A DNA stretch of 59,471 nt from Bacteroidales bacterium UBA6828. Lineage in GTDB: Bacteria; Bacteroidota; Bacteroidia; Bacteroidales; Paludibacteraceae. The stretch is from positions 33,142 to 92,612 of the forward strand of contig DKEG01000009.1 in assembly GCA_002452095.1 (NCBI GenBank), given 5' to 3'. The notes under the pieces were generated by a model, which worked only from the letters and a program-made list of their open reading frames with translations, searched no databases and was not told the origin of the DNA. The position numbers and the translations under genes were made by a program. Shown here piece by piece: positions 24,027 through 32,909 of this stretch; the first letter of the stretch is position 1, and each line of letters begins with the position of its first letter.

Positions 24027-25652
24027 ATGACAAAGTACATTTTTGTAACCGGTGGTGTGGCTTCCTCGTTGGGGAAGGGAATCATCGCTGCCTCGTTGGG
24101 TAACCTGCTCAAAGCCAGAGGTTTCCGAGTAACGAACCAAAAATTGGATCCGTATATCAACGTGGATCCGGGGACGCTCAACCCCTACGAGCACGGTGAA
24201 TGTTACGTAACGGAAGACGGGCATGAGGCAGACTTGGACCTCGGACACTACGAGCGTTTCTTGGACGTGCGTACCCACAAGGCAAACAACATCACTACGG
24301 GACGTATCTATCAGACGGTGATTGAGAAAGAGCGTCGTGGTGATTTCCTCGGCAAGACGGTGCAGGTAGTGCCGCATATCACCGATGAGATTAAACACCA
24401 GATACGCCTTTTGGGCGAGACGGGCAAATATGACTTTGTCATTACGGAAATAGGAGGTACGGTGGGCGATATCGAGAGCCTGCCCTATATTGAGGCGGTG
24501 CGCCAGATGCGCTGGGAACTCGGACGCGACTGCTGCTGTGTTCATCTTACCTATGTGCCGTATCTGGCTGCCGCCAAGGAACTGAAAACCAAGCCGACGC
24601 AGCACTCGGTGAAAGACCTGCAGCAAGAAGGCGTGCAACCCGATATTATCGTGCTGCGTACCGAACATACTATTCCGCAGGATGTGCGCCGCAAGGTGGC
24701 GTTGTTTTGCAATGTGGCACAGGACTGCGTAGTACAATCGATAGATGCGCCGACTATCTACCGTGTGCCGCTCAATATGCTGGCAGAGGGGCTGGATATG
24801 GCGGTACTGCGTTGTACGGGTTTTGACATAGACAAAGTGCCTGCGCCCGATATGACCCGTTGGAATACCTTTTTGCAGCACTTGGAGGGTGCCAAAGAGG
24901 AGGTGCGGATTGCTATCGTGGGCAAGTATGTGCAACTGCAGGACGCCTATAAGTCAATACGCGAATCGCTGACCCATGCAGCGGCATACAACGACCGCAA
25001 ACTGGTGCTGACGTCTATATTGAGCGATGATCTGACGGCGGAGAATGTAGCCGGGAGGCTGGCGGGGCAGCAGGGTATTGTGATTGCGCCGGGGTTCGGT
25101 TCGCGCGGCGTGGAGGGCAAGTTTGTTGCACTCAAATATGCCCGCGAAAACAAGATACCATGCTTTGGTATCTGTATGGGAATGCAATGTATGGCGATTG
25201 AATTTGCCCGTGATGTACTTGGGTATTCCGATGCCAACTCTACGGAGTTTGACCCGCAGACCACGCACAATGTGATTGATATGATGGAGGCACAGAAACA
25301 GATGGTCAACAAGGGCGGTTCGATGCGTCTGGGGGCGTATCCGTGCCGGCTGAAAAAGGGCAGCAAAGTGGAGCAGATCTACGCTCCTTTGCTGAAAGAC
25401 AATAGCGATATTATCTATGAGCGTCATCGCCATCGCTATGAGTTCAATCATGACTATCAGGTAGATTTTGAGCAGCACGGAATGGAGTGTGTGGGCATCA
25501 ATCCCGAATCGGGATTAGTGGAGATACTGTGTCTTAAAGACCATCCGTGGTATATCGGCGTGCAGTTCCACCCAGAATATTCGTCCACTGTGCTTCACCC
25601 GCATCCGCTGTTTGTAGACTTTGTCAAGGCGGCAACCAAAGTAAATTTGTAA
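24027..25652 (+). CDS. pyrG: CTP synthase
   Basis: 541 residues. Converts UTP to CTP using glutamine and ATP. The N-terminal synthetase domain starts KYIFVTGGVASSLGKGI, with DPYINVDPGTLNPYEHGE. The C-terminal class I glutaminase has the nucleophile in FGICMGMQCM (usually GICLGMQ), and HPEY completes the triad. Full length. A small hairpin GTCC-TAACA-GGAC precedes the start codon by about 20 bp. Confidence 0.97.
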   Translation: MTKYIFVTGGVASSLGKGIIAASLGNLLKARGFRVTNQKLDPYINVDPGTLNPYEHGECYVTEDGHEADLDLGHYERFLDVRTHKANNITTGRIYQTVIEKERRGDFLGKTVQVVPHITDEIKHQIRLLGETGKYDFVITEIGGTVGDIESLPYIEAVRQMRWELGRDCCCVHLTYVPYLAAAKELKTKPTQHSVKDLQQEGVQPDIIVLRTEHTIPQDVRRKVALFCNVAQDCVVQSIDAPTIYRVPLNMLAEGLDMAVLRCTGFDIDKVPAPDMTRWNTFLQHLEGAKEEVRIAIVGKYVQLQDAYKSIRESLTHAAAYNDRKLVLTSILSDDLTAENVAGRLAGQQGIVIAPGFGSRGVEGKFVALKYARENKIPCFGICMGMQCMAIEFARDVLGYSDANSTEFDPQTTHNVIDMMEAQKQMVNKGGSMRLGAYPCRLKKGSKVEQIYAPLLKDNSDIIYERHRHRYEFNHDYQVDFEQHGMECVGINPESGLVEILCLKDHPWYIGVQFHPEYSSTVLHPHPLFVDFVKAATKVNL

Positions 25653-25680
25653 AATGTGTAAGTGCGTAAATTTGTAAATT

Positions 25681-26220
25681 ATGCGAAGTGTAGAACTGAA
25701 TAACTGTGTTTTCGACGAGTATATTCCTGTGAATAAGATACAGGAGGCGGTGAAAGCCGTAGCGGAGCGTATCAATACAGACTATGCAGGGCGCGAACCG
25801 CTGTTTGTCTGCGTACTGAACGGAGCCTATATCTATGCCGCTGACCTGTTCCGCTCCATCAATCTCCATTCAGAGATAACCTTTGTTCGGCTCAAATCGT
25901 ATGAAGGGACATCCACAACGGGCAATGTACGAATGATTGTTCCGCTGCAAGAGGAGGTAAGAGGCCGCGATGTGATTGTGGTAGAAGATATTGTGGATAC
26001 GGGTATCACGATGCACGGCTTCAAGCAGTTGCTTCGTGAGCAAGGCGCACGTTCTGTGGCTGTTACGGCGTTTCTCTTCAAACCCGAAGCATTGCAGCAC
26101 TCCGACTCGGAGCCAGAGTATGTGGCATTCCGTATTCCGAGAAAATTTATTCTTGGTTACGGGTTGGATTACGACGGCTATGGGCGCAATTTGGATGCGG
26201 TATATGCCCTGCGCGACTGA
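25681..26220 (+). CDS. hpt: Hypoxanthine phosphoribosyltransferase
   Basis: 179 residues. Purine salvage: hypoxanthine or guanine plus PRPP gives IMP or GMP. The PRPP-binding motif DVIVVEDIVDTGITM is complete, with FVCVLNGAYIYAADL earlier and FILGYGLDYDGYGRNLDAVY at the end, as in bacterial HPRTs. It follows pyrG by 28 bp, so the two nucleotide genes are probably co-transcribed. The short gap consists of AATTTGTAAA micro-repeats. Confidence 0.95.
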   Translation: MRSVELNNCVFDEYIPVNKIQEAVKAVAERINTDYAGREPLFVCVLNGAYIYAADLFRSINLHSEITFVRLKSYEGTSTTGNVRMIVPLQEEVRGRDVIVVEDIVDTGITMHGFKQLLREQGARSVAVTAFLFKPEALQHSDSEPEYVAFRIPRKFILGYGLDYDGYGRNLDAVYALRD

Positions 26221-26225
26221 TTTTA

Positions 26226-26258
26226 TTTGGCAATATCAGAAATAAGTTGTATCTTTGC
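26226..26258 (+). promoter_or_regulatory. Promoter of the phosphohexomutase gene
   Basis: TTTG, 20 nt, TATCTTTGC: a near-perfect Bacteroidetes promoter. It starts directly after the hpt stop codon. Confidence 0.8.
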
Positions 26259-26290
26259 GCAAAATAGAAATACCTAAAAAGGAAAATAAT

Positions 26291-28066
26291 ATGAATGAAG
26301 AACTGACACGTGTGATGGCCGTAGCCCAGTCGTGGCTTGACGGCAATTATGATGCCGAGACGAAGGCACAAGTGAAAGCAATGATGGATGCCGAGGATAA
26401 AACGGAACTCATTGATAGTTTTTATCGTACCTTGGAGTTCGGTACGGGCGGTTTGCGCGGTATTATGGGACCGGGTACCAACCGTATGAACAAGTATATC
26501 GTGGCACAGGCTACACAGGGTTATGCCAACTATCTGCTTAAGGTACAAGCCGAGAACGGCTTCAAGAATGTGCAGAACGGGCAGGTGGCTGTGGTGGTAG
26601 GGCATGACTGCCGCAACAATGGTCGTCTGTTTGCTGAGACCGTTGCCCATGTGTTCTCTGCCAATGGCATCAAGGTGTATCTGTTTGAGAGCCTGCGTCC
26701 TACACCGGAAGTAAGTTTCGCTATCCGTCGCTTGAAATGCCAGGGCGGTGTGAATGTTACTGCGAGTCATAACCCGAAAGAGTACAACGGTTATAAAGCA
26801 TATTGGGAGGACGGTTCGCAGGTGCTCCAACCGCATGACCAGGGTATCATCAATGAGGTGAACAAAGTGAAGATGGAGGATGTAAAATGGGAAGGCAACA
26901 AAGACCTGATTGAGATTATCGGCGGAGAGATTGACTACGACTATATGATGGCGGTGAAGACCGTGATGATTGATCAGGATGTGATTCTGCGCCAAAGCGA
27001 CCTGAATATCGTTTATACGCCGTTGCACGGGGCTGGGCGTCAGATTGTACCGATGTGCCTGCGCTCATGGGGTTTTCAGAACATTCACGTAGTGCCCGAG
27101 CAGATGGTGATTGACGGCAACTTCCCGACGGTGGTCAGTCCAAACCCCGAGAACGCAGAGGCGATGACGATGGGTATGAAACTTGGTACGAAACTGAATG
27201 CCGACCTGGTGATTGCCAGCGATCCCGATGCTGACCGCTTGGCTGTCGTATGCCGCGATGACGAGGGCAAATGGGTGATCATCAACGGTAACCAAACCTG
27301 TATGATGTTTGCGTACTACAACATCAAAGCCTTGAAACGTCTTGGCAAGATGCGTCCGGAGAACTATTTGGTGAAAACTATCGTTACCAGCGAGGTGATC
27401 CGCCGTATTGCTGACAAAGAGGGGGTTACGCTTACCGACGAATATACGGGTTTCAAGTGGATTGCCAACCGTATCCGTATGTGGGAGGGTACACACAAGT
27501 ATATTGGCGGCGGCGAGGAGAGTTTCGGCTGGCTTGGTTATGATGCTGTGCGCGATAAATGTGCGCCTTCTGCCATCTGTCTGATTAGCGAAATTGCTGC
27601 ATATGCCAAAGATCAGGGTATGTCGCTTTACGAGTACCTTCTCAATATATATAAGGAGTTCGGCTTTCAACGTGAGACAACTATCAATGTGGTGCGCCCC
27701 GGTAAGGCAGGTGCAGAGGAAATACAGCAGATGATGGCGAACTATCGCCAGAACCCTCCTAAGGAGATCGCAGGCGAGAAAGTGATCCGTATGAAAGATT
27801 ATAAGTCGCTGGTAGAGAAAGACCTTGTGGATGGCGAATGGAAAGAGCAACCGATTACGATGGCGCTTAACGCTACCAGCAATGTCCTGCAGTTCTTCAC
27901 CGATGGCGGACTGAAAGTAAGTGTCCGTCCGTCCGGTACGGAACCGAAGATCAAGTTCTATTTCGAGATACCTGCCGATATGCCTACTACGGCAGACTAC
28001 AAAGCCGCTACAGCAGCCGCTGAAGCCCGTGTGCCGGCTATTAAGGCTAGTTTGGGATTGGAATAA
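26291..28066 (+). CDS. Phospho-sugar mutase (phosphoglucomutase/phosphomannomutase family)
   Basis: 591 residues, the long alpha-D-phosphohexomutase form. Four family sites are seen: the phosphoserine loop VNVTASHNPKEYNGYKAYW, the metal-binding DPDADRLA, the sugar-binding GGGEESFGW and the phosphate-binding VRPSGTEPKIKFY. It interconverts hexose 1- and 6-phosphates for glycolysis and polysaccharide precursors. The start at 26291 follows the promoter by about 30 bp; an upstream in-frame start would lie on the promoter. Confidence 0.93.
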   Translation: MNEELTRVMAVAQSWLDGNYDAETKAQVKAMMDAEDKTELIDSFYRTLEFGTGGLRGIMGPGTNRMNKYIVAQATQGYANYLLKVQAENGFKNVQNGQVAVVVGHDCRNNGRLFAETVAHVFSANGIKVYLFESLRPTPEVSFAIRRLKCQGGVNVTASHNPKEYNGYKAYWEDGSQVLQPHDQGIINEVNKVKMEDVKWEGNKDLIEIIGGEIDYDYMMAVKTVMIDQDVILRQSDLNIVYTPLHGAGRQIVPMCLRSWGFQNIHVVPEQMVIDGNFPTVVSPNPENAEAMTMGMKLGTKLNADLVIASDPDADRLAVVCRDDEGKWVIINGNQTCMMFAYYNIKALKRLGKMRPENYLVKTIVTSEVIRRIADKEGVTLTDEYTGFKWIANRIRMWEGTHKYIGGGEESFGWLGYDAVRDKCAPSAICLISEIAAYAKDQGMSLYEYLLNIYKEFGFQRETTINVVRPGKAGAEEIQQMMANYRQNPPKEIAGEKVIRMKDYKSLVEKDLVDGEWKEQPITMALNATSNVLQFFTDGGLKVSVRPSGTEPKIKFYFEIPADMPTTADYKAATAAAEARVPAIKASLGLE

Positions 28067-28086
28067 ATTAGACGAGACTGAAGTGC

Positions 28087-28128
28087 GAAAAAGAGAGGTC
28101 GCTCATTAGGGCGATCTCTCTTTCGTAT
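28087..28128 (+). terminator. Terminator of the phosphohexomutase gene
   Basis: AGAGAGGTCGC, a 7-nt loop, GGCGATCTCTCT, then TTC. It lies 20 bp past the stop codon. Confidence 0.75.
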
Positions 28129-28200
28129 ATGAATCGTATGATAACTTGGTGATGAACCAAATAATAAGTAAGGTTGCGTTTGATTTGCTGTAGAGTAGGC

Positions 28201-28244
28201 AAAACAATAAACGACTTGCTAAAAAGGCAAGTCGTTTATTGTTT
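28201..28244. terminator. Bidirectional terminator between the mutase gene and tRNA-Val
   Basis: A near-perfect stem of about 19 bp (AAACAATAAACGACTTGC and complement) with loop TAAAAA. It lies between convergent transcripts, 3 bp from the tRNA 3' end. Confidence 0.8.
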
Positions 28245-28245
28245 G

Positions 28246-28320
28246 TGGGCGTTTACGGATTCGAACCGCAGACCCTCTGCTTGTAAGGCAGATGCTCTAA
28301 ACCAGCTGAGCTAAACGCCC
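28246..28320 (-). tRNA. tRNA-Val (anticodon TAC)
   Basis: Complete cloverleaf: acceptor GGGCGTT/AACGCCC, D arm GCTC/GAGC, anticodon loop CTTACAA (anticodon TAC, codon GTA), T loop TTCGAAT, discriminator A. CCA is not encoded. A promoter lies 50 bp upstream. Confidence 0.95.
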
Positions 28321-28372
28321 TTTTCATCATTGTGGAGAACCTCATCAGGTTAATTCCTTCCCGAAAGCGAGT

Positions 28373-28405
28373 GCAAAGGTACTGCTTTTTTCTGAACCGT
28401 GCAAA
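28373..28405 (-). promoter_or_regulatory. Promoter of tRNA-Val
   Basis: Minus strand TTTG, 20 nt, TACCTTTGC. It shares AAAAAGCAGTACCTTTGCAC with the promoter at 46383. Confidence 0.8.
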
Positions 28406-28407
28406 TG

Positions 28408-29112
28408 TTAGTGCATTTTTTTTGCAAAAAAATGCCAGTTGAACCATTTTTGATACTGCCAGCGGTAAAATACCATATATAGTAGTCCTGTTATGAGCAG
28501 TCCGACGCACATACCGCCCAATACATCGGCGGCAAAATGTTGCGATAGATAGATGCGCGAGTAGCCACCGAGGGCAGCAAGGAAGAAACAAAGAGCCTGA
28601 AGGACGAAATTTGTGAATTTGTAAGTTTGTAAATTTGTAAATTGATTTGCGTACTTATGCAGTAAGTTGGTACTGATAATACAAAGGGCAAAGAATAGTG
28701 CAAAGAAGGTGGTGGTATGTCCGGACGGGAAAGAATAGAAACGGCTCATAGTAACACCGTCCACAAGCGGGAGTTGTATGTCAGGATAGTTGGCAGCGAA
28801 ATAGGTCATCGGACGCGGTGCATCGGCAATACGTTTGAGTATTTGTGTAGCAAGTCCGGACAGGAGTGTGCCAGAAAGAGTAAATACCGCCCAACCTATT
28901 TTGTAGAACAGCAGAGCAATGCATACGATATAGGGTACCCATTCGCCAATTTGAGTATAGTATTTGTAGAAAGTATCAAGTAAGGGGGTATGGCGGTTGC
29001 AGAGAAGCAGGTGCAGTTCGGCTTTTGGGATGCATAGCAGACAAATACTCAATGCTATTATCAGCATAAGGCAGAGCGTAAGAAAAACACTGTTCCGGCG
29101 GAGAAAGTTCAT
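28408..29112 (-). CDS. PAP2-family membrane phosphatase
   Basis: 234 residues with several membrane helices. The three phosphatase motifs are present: KRIADAPRP, then FPSGHTT, then SRIYLSQHFAADVLGG. Likely substrates are lipid phosphates such as undecaprenyl-PP or phosphatidylglycerol-P; the sequence does not decide. Residues about 155-168 (ANQFTNLQTYKFTNF) are encoded by AT-rich micro-repeats (28606-28648) inserted in frame in the loop between the second and third motifs. Start at MNFLRRN. The C-terminus ends about 30 bp before the tRNA-Val promoter. Confidence 0.9.
   Translation of the reverse strand: MNFLRRNSVFLTLCLMLIIALSICLLCIPKAELHLLLCNRHTPLLDTFYKYYTQIGEWVPYIVCIALLFYKIGWAVFTLSGTLLSGLATQILKRIADAPRPMTYFAANYPDIQLPLVDGVTMSRFYSFPSGHTTTFFALFFALCIISTNLLHKYANQFTNLQTYKFTNFVLQALCFFLAALGGYSRIYLSQHFAADVLGGMCVGLLITGLLYMVFYRWQYQKWFNWHFFAKKMH
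28606..28648. repeat. AATTTGTAA micro-repeats inside the PAP2 gene
   Basis: GAATTTGTAAGTTTGTAAAT-like units, the same micro-repeat as before lemA and hpt, here inside coding sequence and in frame. Confidence 0.75.
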
Positions 29113-29135
29113 AGGTTGCAAATGATAAAACGCTA

Positions 29136-29167
29136 CAAAGGTACGAAATAAACGGCGTAATGCCAAA
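29136..29167 (-). promoter_or_regulatory. Promoter of the PAP2 gene
   Basis: Minus strand TTTG, 20 nt, TACCTTTG, about 25 bp before the start codon. Confidence 0.75.
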
Positions 29168-29212
29168 TAAAAATCGGCTGCTTGACGAAATCAGGCAGCC
29201 GACTTTTATTAT
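29168..29212 (-). terminator. Terminator of the sugar transporter gene
   Basis: Minus strand GTCGGCTGCCTGA, loop, TCAAGCAGCCGAT and a T run, directly after the stop at 29225. Confidence 0.8.
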
Positions 29213-29224
29213 TCTATCTTTCTA

Positions 29225-30481
29225 TTATTCAGTAGGGATGTCTTTATTGATATTCTCGCTGCCAATAAGCGCATAGAATAGGATGTAGAGGAGACCGATG
29301 ATGGGGACTATGTAGGAAAGCAGGTAGCCTACGTGGTCGGCAAGCATATTCTGGAAGAAAGGCAGGATACCGCCACCGCAGACGAGTGCCATAAAGATAC
29401 CGCTGGCAGCGGGGGTATATTTACCGAGTCCTTCGGCAGCGAGATTGAAGATGGCACCCCACATCACGCTGGTCATCAGACCGCAGAGGAACATAATAAT
29501 CATACTGATAGGCAACTCAACCCCCTTGAAGGTAACGACCCAAGTCTCGGGGAAGAACATCACGCAGAGAAGCATCACGATAGCTGTAGCGGAAACGGCA
29601 GCGAGCATAGGCTTGCTGCTGACCTTACCCCCGATAGCACCACCGAGGAGACGTCCGCACATCATCATCAGCCAATAGAGACCGACTACGGTACCCGCAA
29701 TAGCAGGACCAACCAAAGGATCATTGGACATATAGAGGTTTGCGGTGTTCGGAATACCCACCTCAACACCGACATAGAAGAATATGGCGATAGCACCAAG
29801 CACAAAATGGCGGAACGACATCGGGGTGTATTTGTCCTTGTTGAGACGTGCGGCTGCACGCTGTTCGGCAGTCTCAATATGCGGTTCGGGGATATTGGTG
29901 AAGAATATAACCAAGAAAGCGACCACGAAGATGATCATTGCAGTGAGCATAGCAGGGGCAGCATCGGAAACAGAGGCGGTGCTTGCCTGCCCCCCGATAA
30001 GATAACCCAAGAAAATAGGTGCGATAGTACCTCCGATAGAGTTGCACGAACCACCGAACTGAATCAACTGGTTGCCGCGCTTGCCACCGCCCCCGAGGGT
30101 ATTCAGCATAGGGTTGACCACGATATTGAGGAGACACATAGAGAAACCGGCGATGAATGCACCGAGTACATAGACGCCGAAACTTTCGGCATAGCCGCTC
30201 AGCCACTGTACACCGACACCGATGAAGCCGACGGTTACTGCCAGCAGAGAGGTGAATTTGTAGCCTGTGCGCTTAAGAATGATACCACCGGGAATACCCA
30301 TACAGGCGTAGGCAATGAAATTGGCGAGTGTACCGAGTTGTGACATAGCATTCGATGCACCGAACTGGTTTTTCACGATGACGCCCATCGAACCTGCAAA
30401 GTTGGTAACGAAGGCAATCATAAAAAAGAGGAGAAACATCACTACAATTGGCAGTATGTTTCGGGACTGATTGTTACTCAT
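29225..30481 (-). CDS. Sugar MFS transporter (fucose permease-like, FHS family)
   Basis: 418 residues with about 12 membrane helices. It resembles the fucose:H+ symporter family, with N-terminal MFLLFFMIAFVTNFAGSM, GTLANFIAYACMGIPGG and the glycine-rich LNTLGGGGKRGNQLIQFGG. The loop between the two six-helix halves is about residues 205-225. It imports a sugar by proton symport; the substrate cannot be told. No catabolic genes are adjacent. A nine-base tandem array lies upstream. Confidence 0.9.
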   Translation of the reverse strand: MSNNQSRNILPIVVMFLLFFMIAFVTNFAGSMGVIVKNQFGASNAMSQLGTLANFIAYACMGIPGGIILKRTGYKFTSLLAVTVGFIGVGVQWLSGYAESFGVYVLGAFIAGFSMCLLNIVVNPMLNTLGGGGKRGNQLIQFGGSCNSIGGTIAPIFLGYLIGGQASTASVSDAAPAMLTAMIIFVVAFLVIFFTNIPEPHIETAEQRAAARLNKDKYTPMSFRHFVLGAIAIFFYVGVEVGIPNTANLYMSNDPLVGPAIAGTVVGLYWLMMMCGRLLGGAIGGKVSSKPMLAAVSATAIVMLLCVMFFPETWVVTFKGVELPISMIIMFLCGLMTSVMWGAIFNLAAEGLGKYTPAASGIFMALVCGGGILPFFQNMLADHVGYLLSYIVPIIGLLYILFYALIGSENINKDIPTE

Positions 30482-30522
30482 AGTATATTGTTTTTTATCG
30501 TTTAATGACGGAGATGTATGGA

Positions 30523-30612
30523 AAATCTAGAAAAACCAGAAGATCTAGAAGATCTAGAGGATCTAGAAGAACTAGAAGAACTAGAAGAACTAGAAGAACT
30601 AGAAGAACTAGG
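30523..30612. repeat. 9-bp tandem array (10 units)
   Basis: Ten 9-mers: AAATCTAGA, AAAACCAGA, AGATCTAGA x2, GGATCTAGA, AGAACTAGA x4 and AGAACTAGG. It fills the gap between the dipeptidyl peptidase stop (30620) and the MFS start (30481). The plus-strand ORF through it (SRRTRRTRR) is an artefact. Confidence 0.9.
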
Positions 30613-30619
30613 GTATCTA

Positions 30620-32674
30620 CTATAGATTATTTTGTAAGAAAAGCATCAGGCGGCGGTGGAGATGGGTGTAGTTGTTGCGTTTCTTGAGGAAATGGTTGTC
30701 ATCGGGATAGATCTGCATCTCGAACTGCTTGTTTGCCTGAACGAGGGACTCTATATATAATAAGGTGTTCTGTGCGTGGACGTTGTCGTCGGCGAGACCA
30801 TGCACGATGAGCAGTTTGCCGTTGAGCCGGTCGCCTTTGTCGGTAAGGTTGCTTAGGTTGTAGCCACTCTCGTTGACTTGCGGGCGGCGCATATACCGCT
30901 CGGTGTAGGCAGAATCGTAGAGCCGCCAGTCGGTAACAGGAGCGATGGCGATGCCGCAACGGAAGGGGCTGTCGGGTCGGGACATGGTAGTGAGTGTCTG
31001 GAAGCCACCGTAACTCCAGCCGCAGAGGCATAGACGGTCAGCATTGACATAGGGCAATGATTGGAGATAGCGGGCAGCACTGATCTGGTCTTGTGCCTCG
31101 ACCTGACCGAGTTGCATATAGGACGCATTGCGGAATGCCCGTCCTCGGCAGTCGGTACCGCGTCCGTCCACACAGGCAACGATATAGCCCTCGTGGGCGA
31201 GGTAGTACTCCCAGCGCTTGTGCCATAGGTCGAGGACCCGCTGGCTCTGCGGCCCCGAGTACTGAATCATCAGAACGGGGTATTTCTTGGTCTTATCGAA
31301 GTCTTTTGGGAGGAGTAACCAACCATTGAGCAGATCGCCCCGCTCAGTAGTGAACGAGAAAAAGGTTTTTTCGGGAATACTGAGAGCCGCCCAGTCCTTT
31401 GCCACGTCGGCATTGTCTTCCAATACTTTGACTTTGCGCTTGGAGCCGTCTTTGGAGAGGGTATAGAGCGTGTAGGTGTTCGGTTGGCTGACAGACCGGT
31501 AGTTGTCTATCATCTGGCGGTAGTTGTCCGAGAAAAAGAGGTCGTGGGTACCCTCACCGTCGGTGAGCCGGACAGGCGTACCTTTTTTGAGGGAAAGCAT
31601 ATAGCCCTGACGCGTCTGCGGGGTGGCAGCGGCTTGATAATAGAGTGTTTGGGTGGATTCGTCGAAAGCGTAAATGGCGGTCAGGTCGGTGCCGTCGGGC
31701 GTCAGTTGCTTTTGCTGAATGCCCTGTGCGGAATAGAGGTATGCCGCACGCCAGCCACTTTTCTCGCTGAGGACGATGAAACGGTTGTCGGAGAGCCATT
31801 GCCATTGGTCGAACAACTCATAGTCTATGAAATAGTCGCGGCTCTCTTCTTTGTAGAGAGGACGGGAGACGGTGGAGCGGGAGTTGCAGAGCAGGACATC
31901 CATGCGGGTCTGGTCGCGGTTGAGACGGAGTACTGCCAATTCGGCGGGTTGCTCGGTCTTGCCCTGCATAACGGGGTTTGTCCAGCGCAGGCGGGGTAGA
32001 TAGACATCCTCATCGGGGTCGTGTGTCTGCATGGTGCGAATGGTCTTGTTACGAATATCATAGACGCAGACGGAGACCTGTGCATTGGGTTCACCGGCTT
32101 TGGGGTAACGAAGGGAGGCTTCGCGGGGGTAGGTAGTTCCTAAAAATTCCTGCCACGTAAAAGTGGGGACATGGGTTTCGCCAAGACGGACAAATGCCAG
32201 TTGCTTGGAGTCGGGCGAGAAAGCAAACAGGCAGGTAACGCCGAATTCCTCCTCGTAGAGCCAGTCGGCGATGCCATTGATGATTTCGGGGTTCTCATCG
32301 TGGGTAACGGCTACTTCGGTGCCGAAATCGAGTTTGTGCAGATAGAGGTTGTTGCCTTTGGCAAAGGCGATGTAACGCCCATCGGGAGAGAGAACGGCAT
32401 CGCGCACGAGTGTATCGCTCAGGTGCTTGCGCGTACCTTTCTGTGTATCAACGATGTAGTAATCGGCAAGGAAGGAGCGGCGGAACAACTGCTGTTCGTT
32501 CTCGTATTCAAGGCGGTAACGACCGGTAGAGGTGTTGCCGAGAATGCTGTCGGTTTGCTCAACGGAAAGTTTGCGGGCATTGTATTTGCCGTCCAAGATG
32601 TCGGTCAGCAGATCGGCGTGCAATCCGGTCGATAGCACCACTGCAAAAAGAAGCGTGTATATCCGTTTTTTCAT
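30620..32674 (-). CDS. Dipeptidyl peptidase IV-like serine peptidase (S9B)
   Basis: 684 residues. Signal peptide MKKRIYTLLFAVVLSTGLHA, an N-terminal beta-propeller (DPPIV_N, about 30-450, with LYEEEFG and SPDSKQLAF), then the alpha/beta-hydrolase peptidase S9 domain. The catalytic triad is Ser554 in GWSYGGFQT, Asp629 in LADDNVHAQ and His661 in DDNHFL. It removes Xaa-Pro dipeptides from peptides in the periplasm or outside. The start MKKRIY is preceded by a good Shine-Dalgarno (AAAGGAG); the repeat element at 32686 begins only 12 bp upstream. Confidence 0.94.
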   Translation of the reverse strand: MKKRIYTLLFAVVLSTGLHADLLTDILDGKYNARKLSVEQTDSILGNTSTGRYRLEYENEQQLFRRSFLADYYIVDTQKGTRKHLSDTLVRDAVLSPDGRYIAFAKGNNLYLHKLDFGTEVAVTHDENPEIINGIADWLYEEEFGVTCLFAFSPDSKQLAFVRLGETHVPTFTWQEFLGTTYPREASLRYPKAGEPNAQVSVCVYDIRNKTIRTMQTHDPDEDVYLPRLRWTNPVMQGKTEQPAELAVLRLNRDQTRMDVLLCNSRSTVSRPLYKEESRDYFIDYELFDQWQWLSDNRFIVLSEKSGWRAAYLYSAQGIQQKQLTPDGTDLTAIYAFDESTQTLYYQAAATPQTRQGYMLSLKKGTPVRLTDGEGTHDLFFSDNYRQMIDNYRSVSQPNTYTLYTLSKDGSKRKVKVLEDNADVAKDWAALSIPEKTFFSFTTERGDLLNGWLLLPKDFDKTKKYPVLMIQYSGPQSQRVLDLWHKRWEYYLAHEGYIVACVDGRGTDCRGRAFRNASYMQLGQVEAQDQISAARYLQSLPYVNADRLCLCGWSYGGFQTLTTMSRPDSPFRCGIAIAPVTDWRLYDSAYTERYMRRPQVNESGYNLSNLTDKGDRLNGKLLIVHGLADDNVHAQNTLLYIESLVQANKQFEMQIYPDDNHFLKKRNNYTHLHRRLMLFLQNNL

Positions 32675-32685
32675 AAGTATTCTCC

Positions 32686-32774
32686 TTTGCCGCAAAGCGG
32701 CAAGAAATCTAAATAAATCTTTTACATTTTGTATTCCTATAATTGCCTTAAATCTTATTCGCCTGCGGCGGAGA
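32686..32774 (+). repeat. Dispersed ~88-bp element, copy 1
   Basis: It begins GCCGCAAAGCGGCAAGAAAT and ends CTTATTCGCCTGCGGCGG. A second copy in the same orientation lies at 34348-34432. Both ends carry GC-rich small palindromes; the middle is AT-rich. It ends at the ribosome-binding site of the peptidase gene. Confidence 0.85.
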
Positions 32775-32841
32775 AGTTGGCACTAATAGTTATAGGTTCG
32801 GTATGGAAAAATACAACATTTTTGAATGGGCAGGTGAGGCT

Positions 32842-32874
32842 TATCCACAGGGTATCCACCCGACATCCACCTGA
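32842..32874. repeat. 11-bp tandem array (3 units)
   Basis: TATCCACAGGG, TATCCACCCGA, CATCCACCTGA. It is the complement-related partner of the array at 21546. Confidence 0.85.
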
Positions 32875-32909
32875 CAATTCAACTATTGCGCAAAGATAGG
32901 AAAAATAAA

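Noticed and set aside
30505..30687. Arg/Thr-rich small protein
   Set aside because: It is a translation of the 9-bp tandem array and is not a gene.
32842..32852. DnaA box
   Set aside because: TTATCCACA does occur at 32841-32849, but as a single site within a three-unit 11-bp array and without other origin features.
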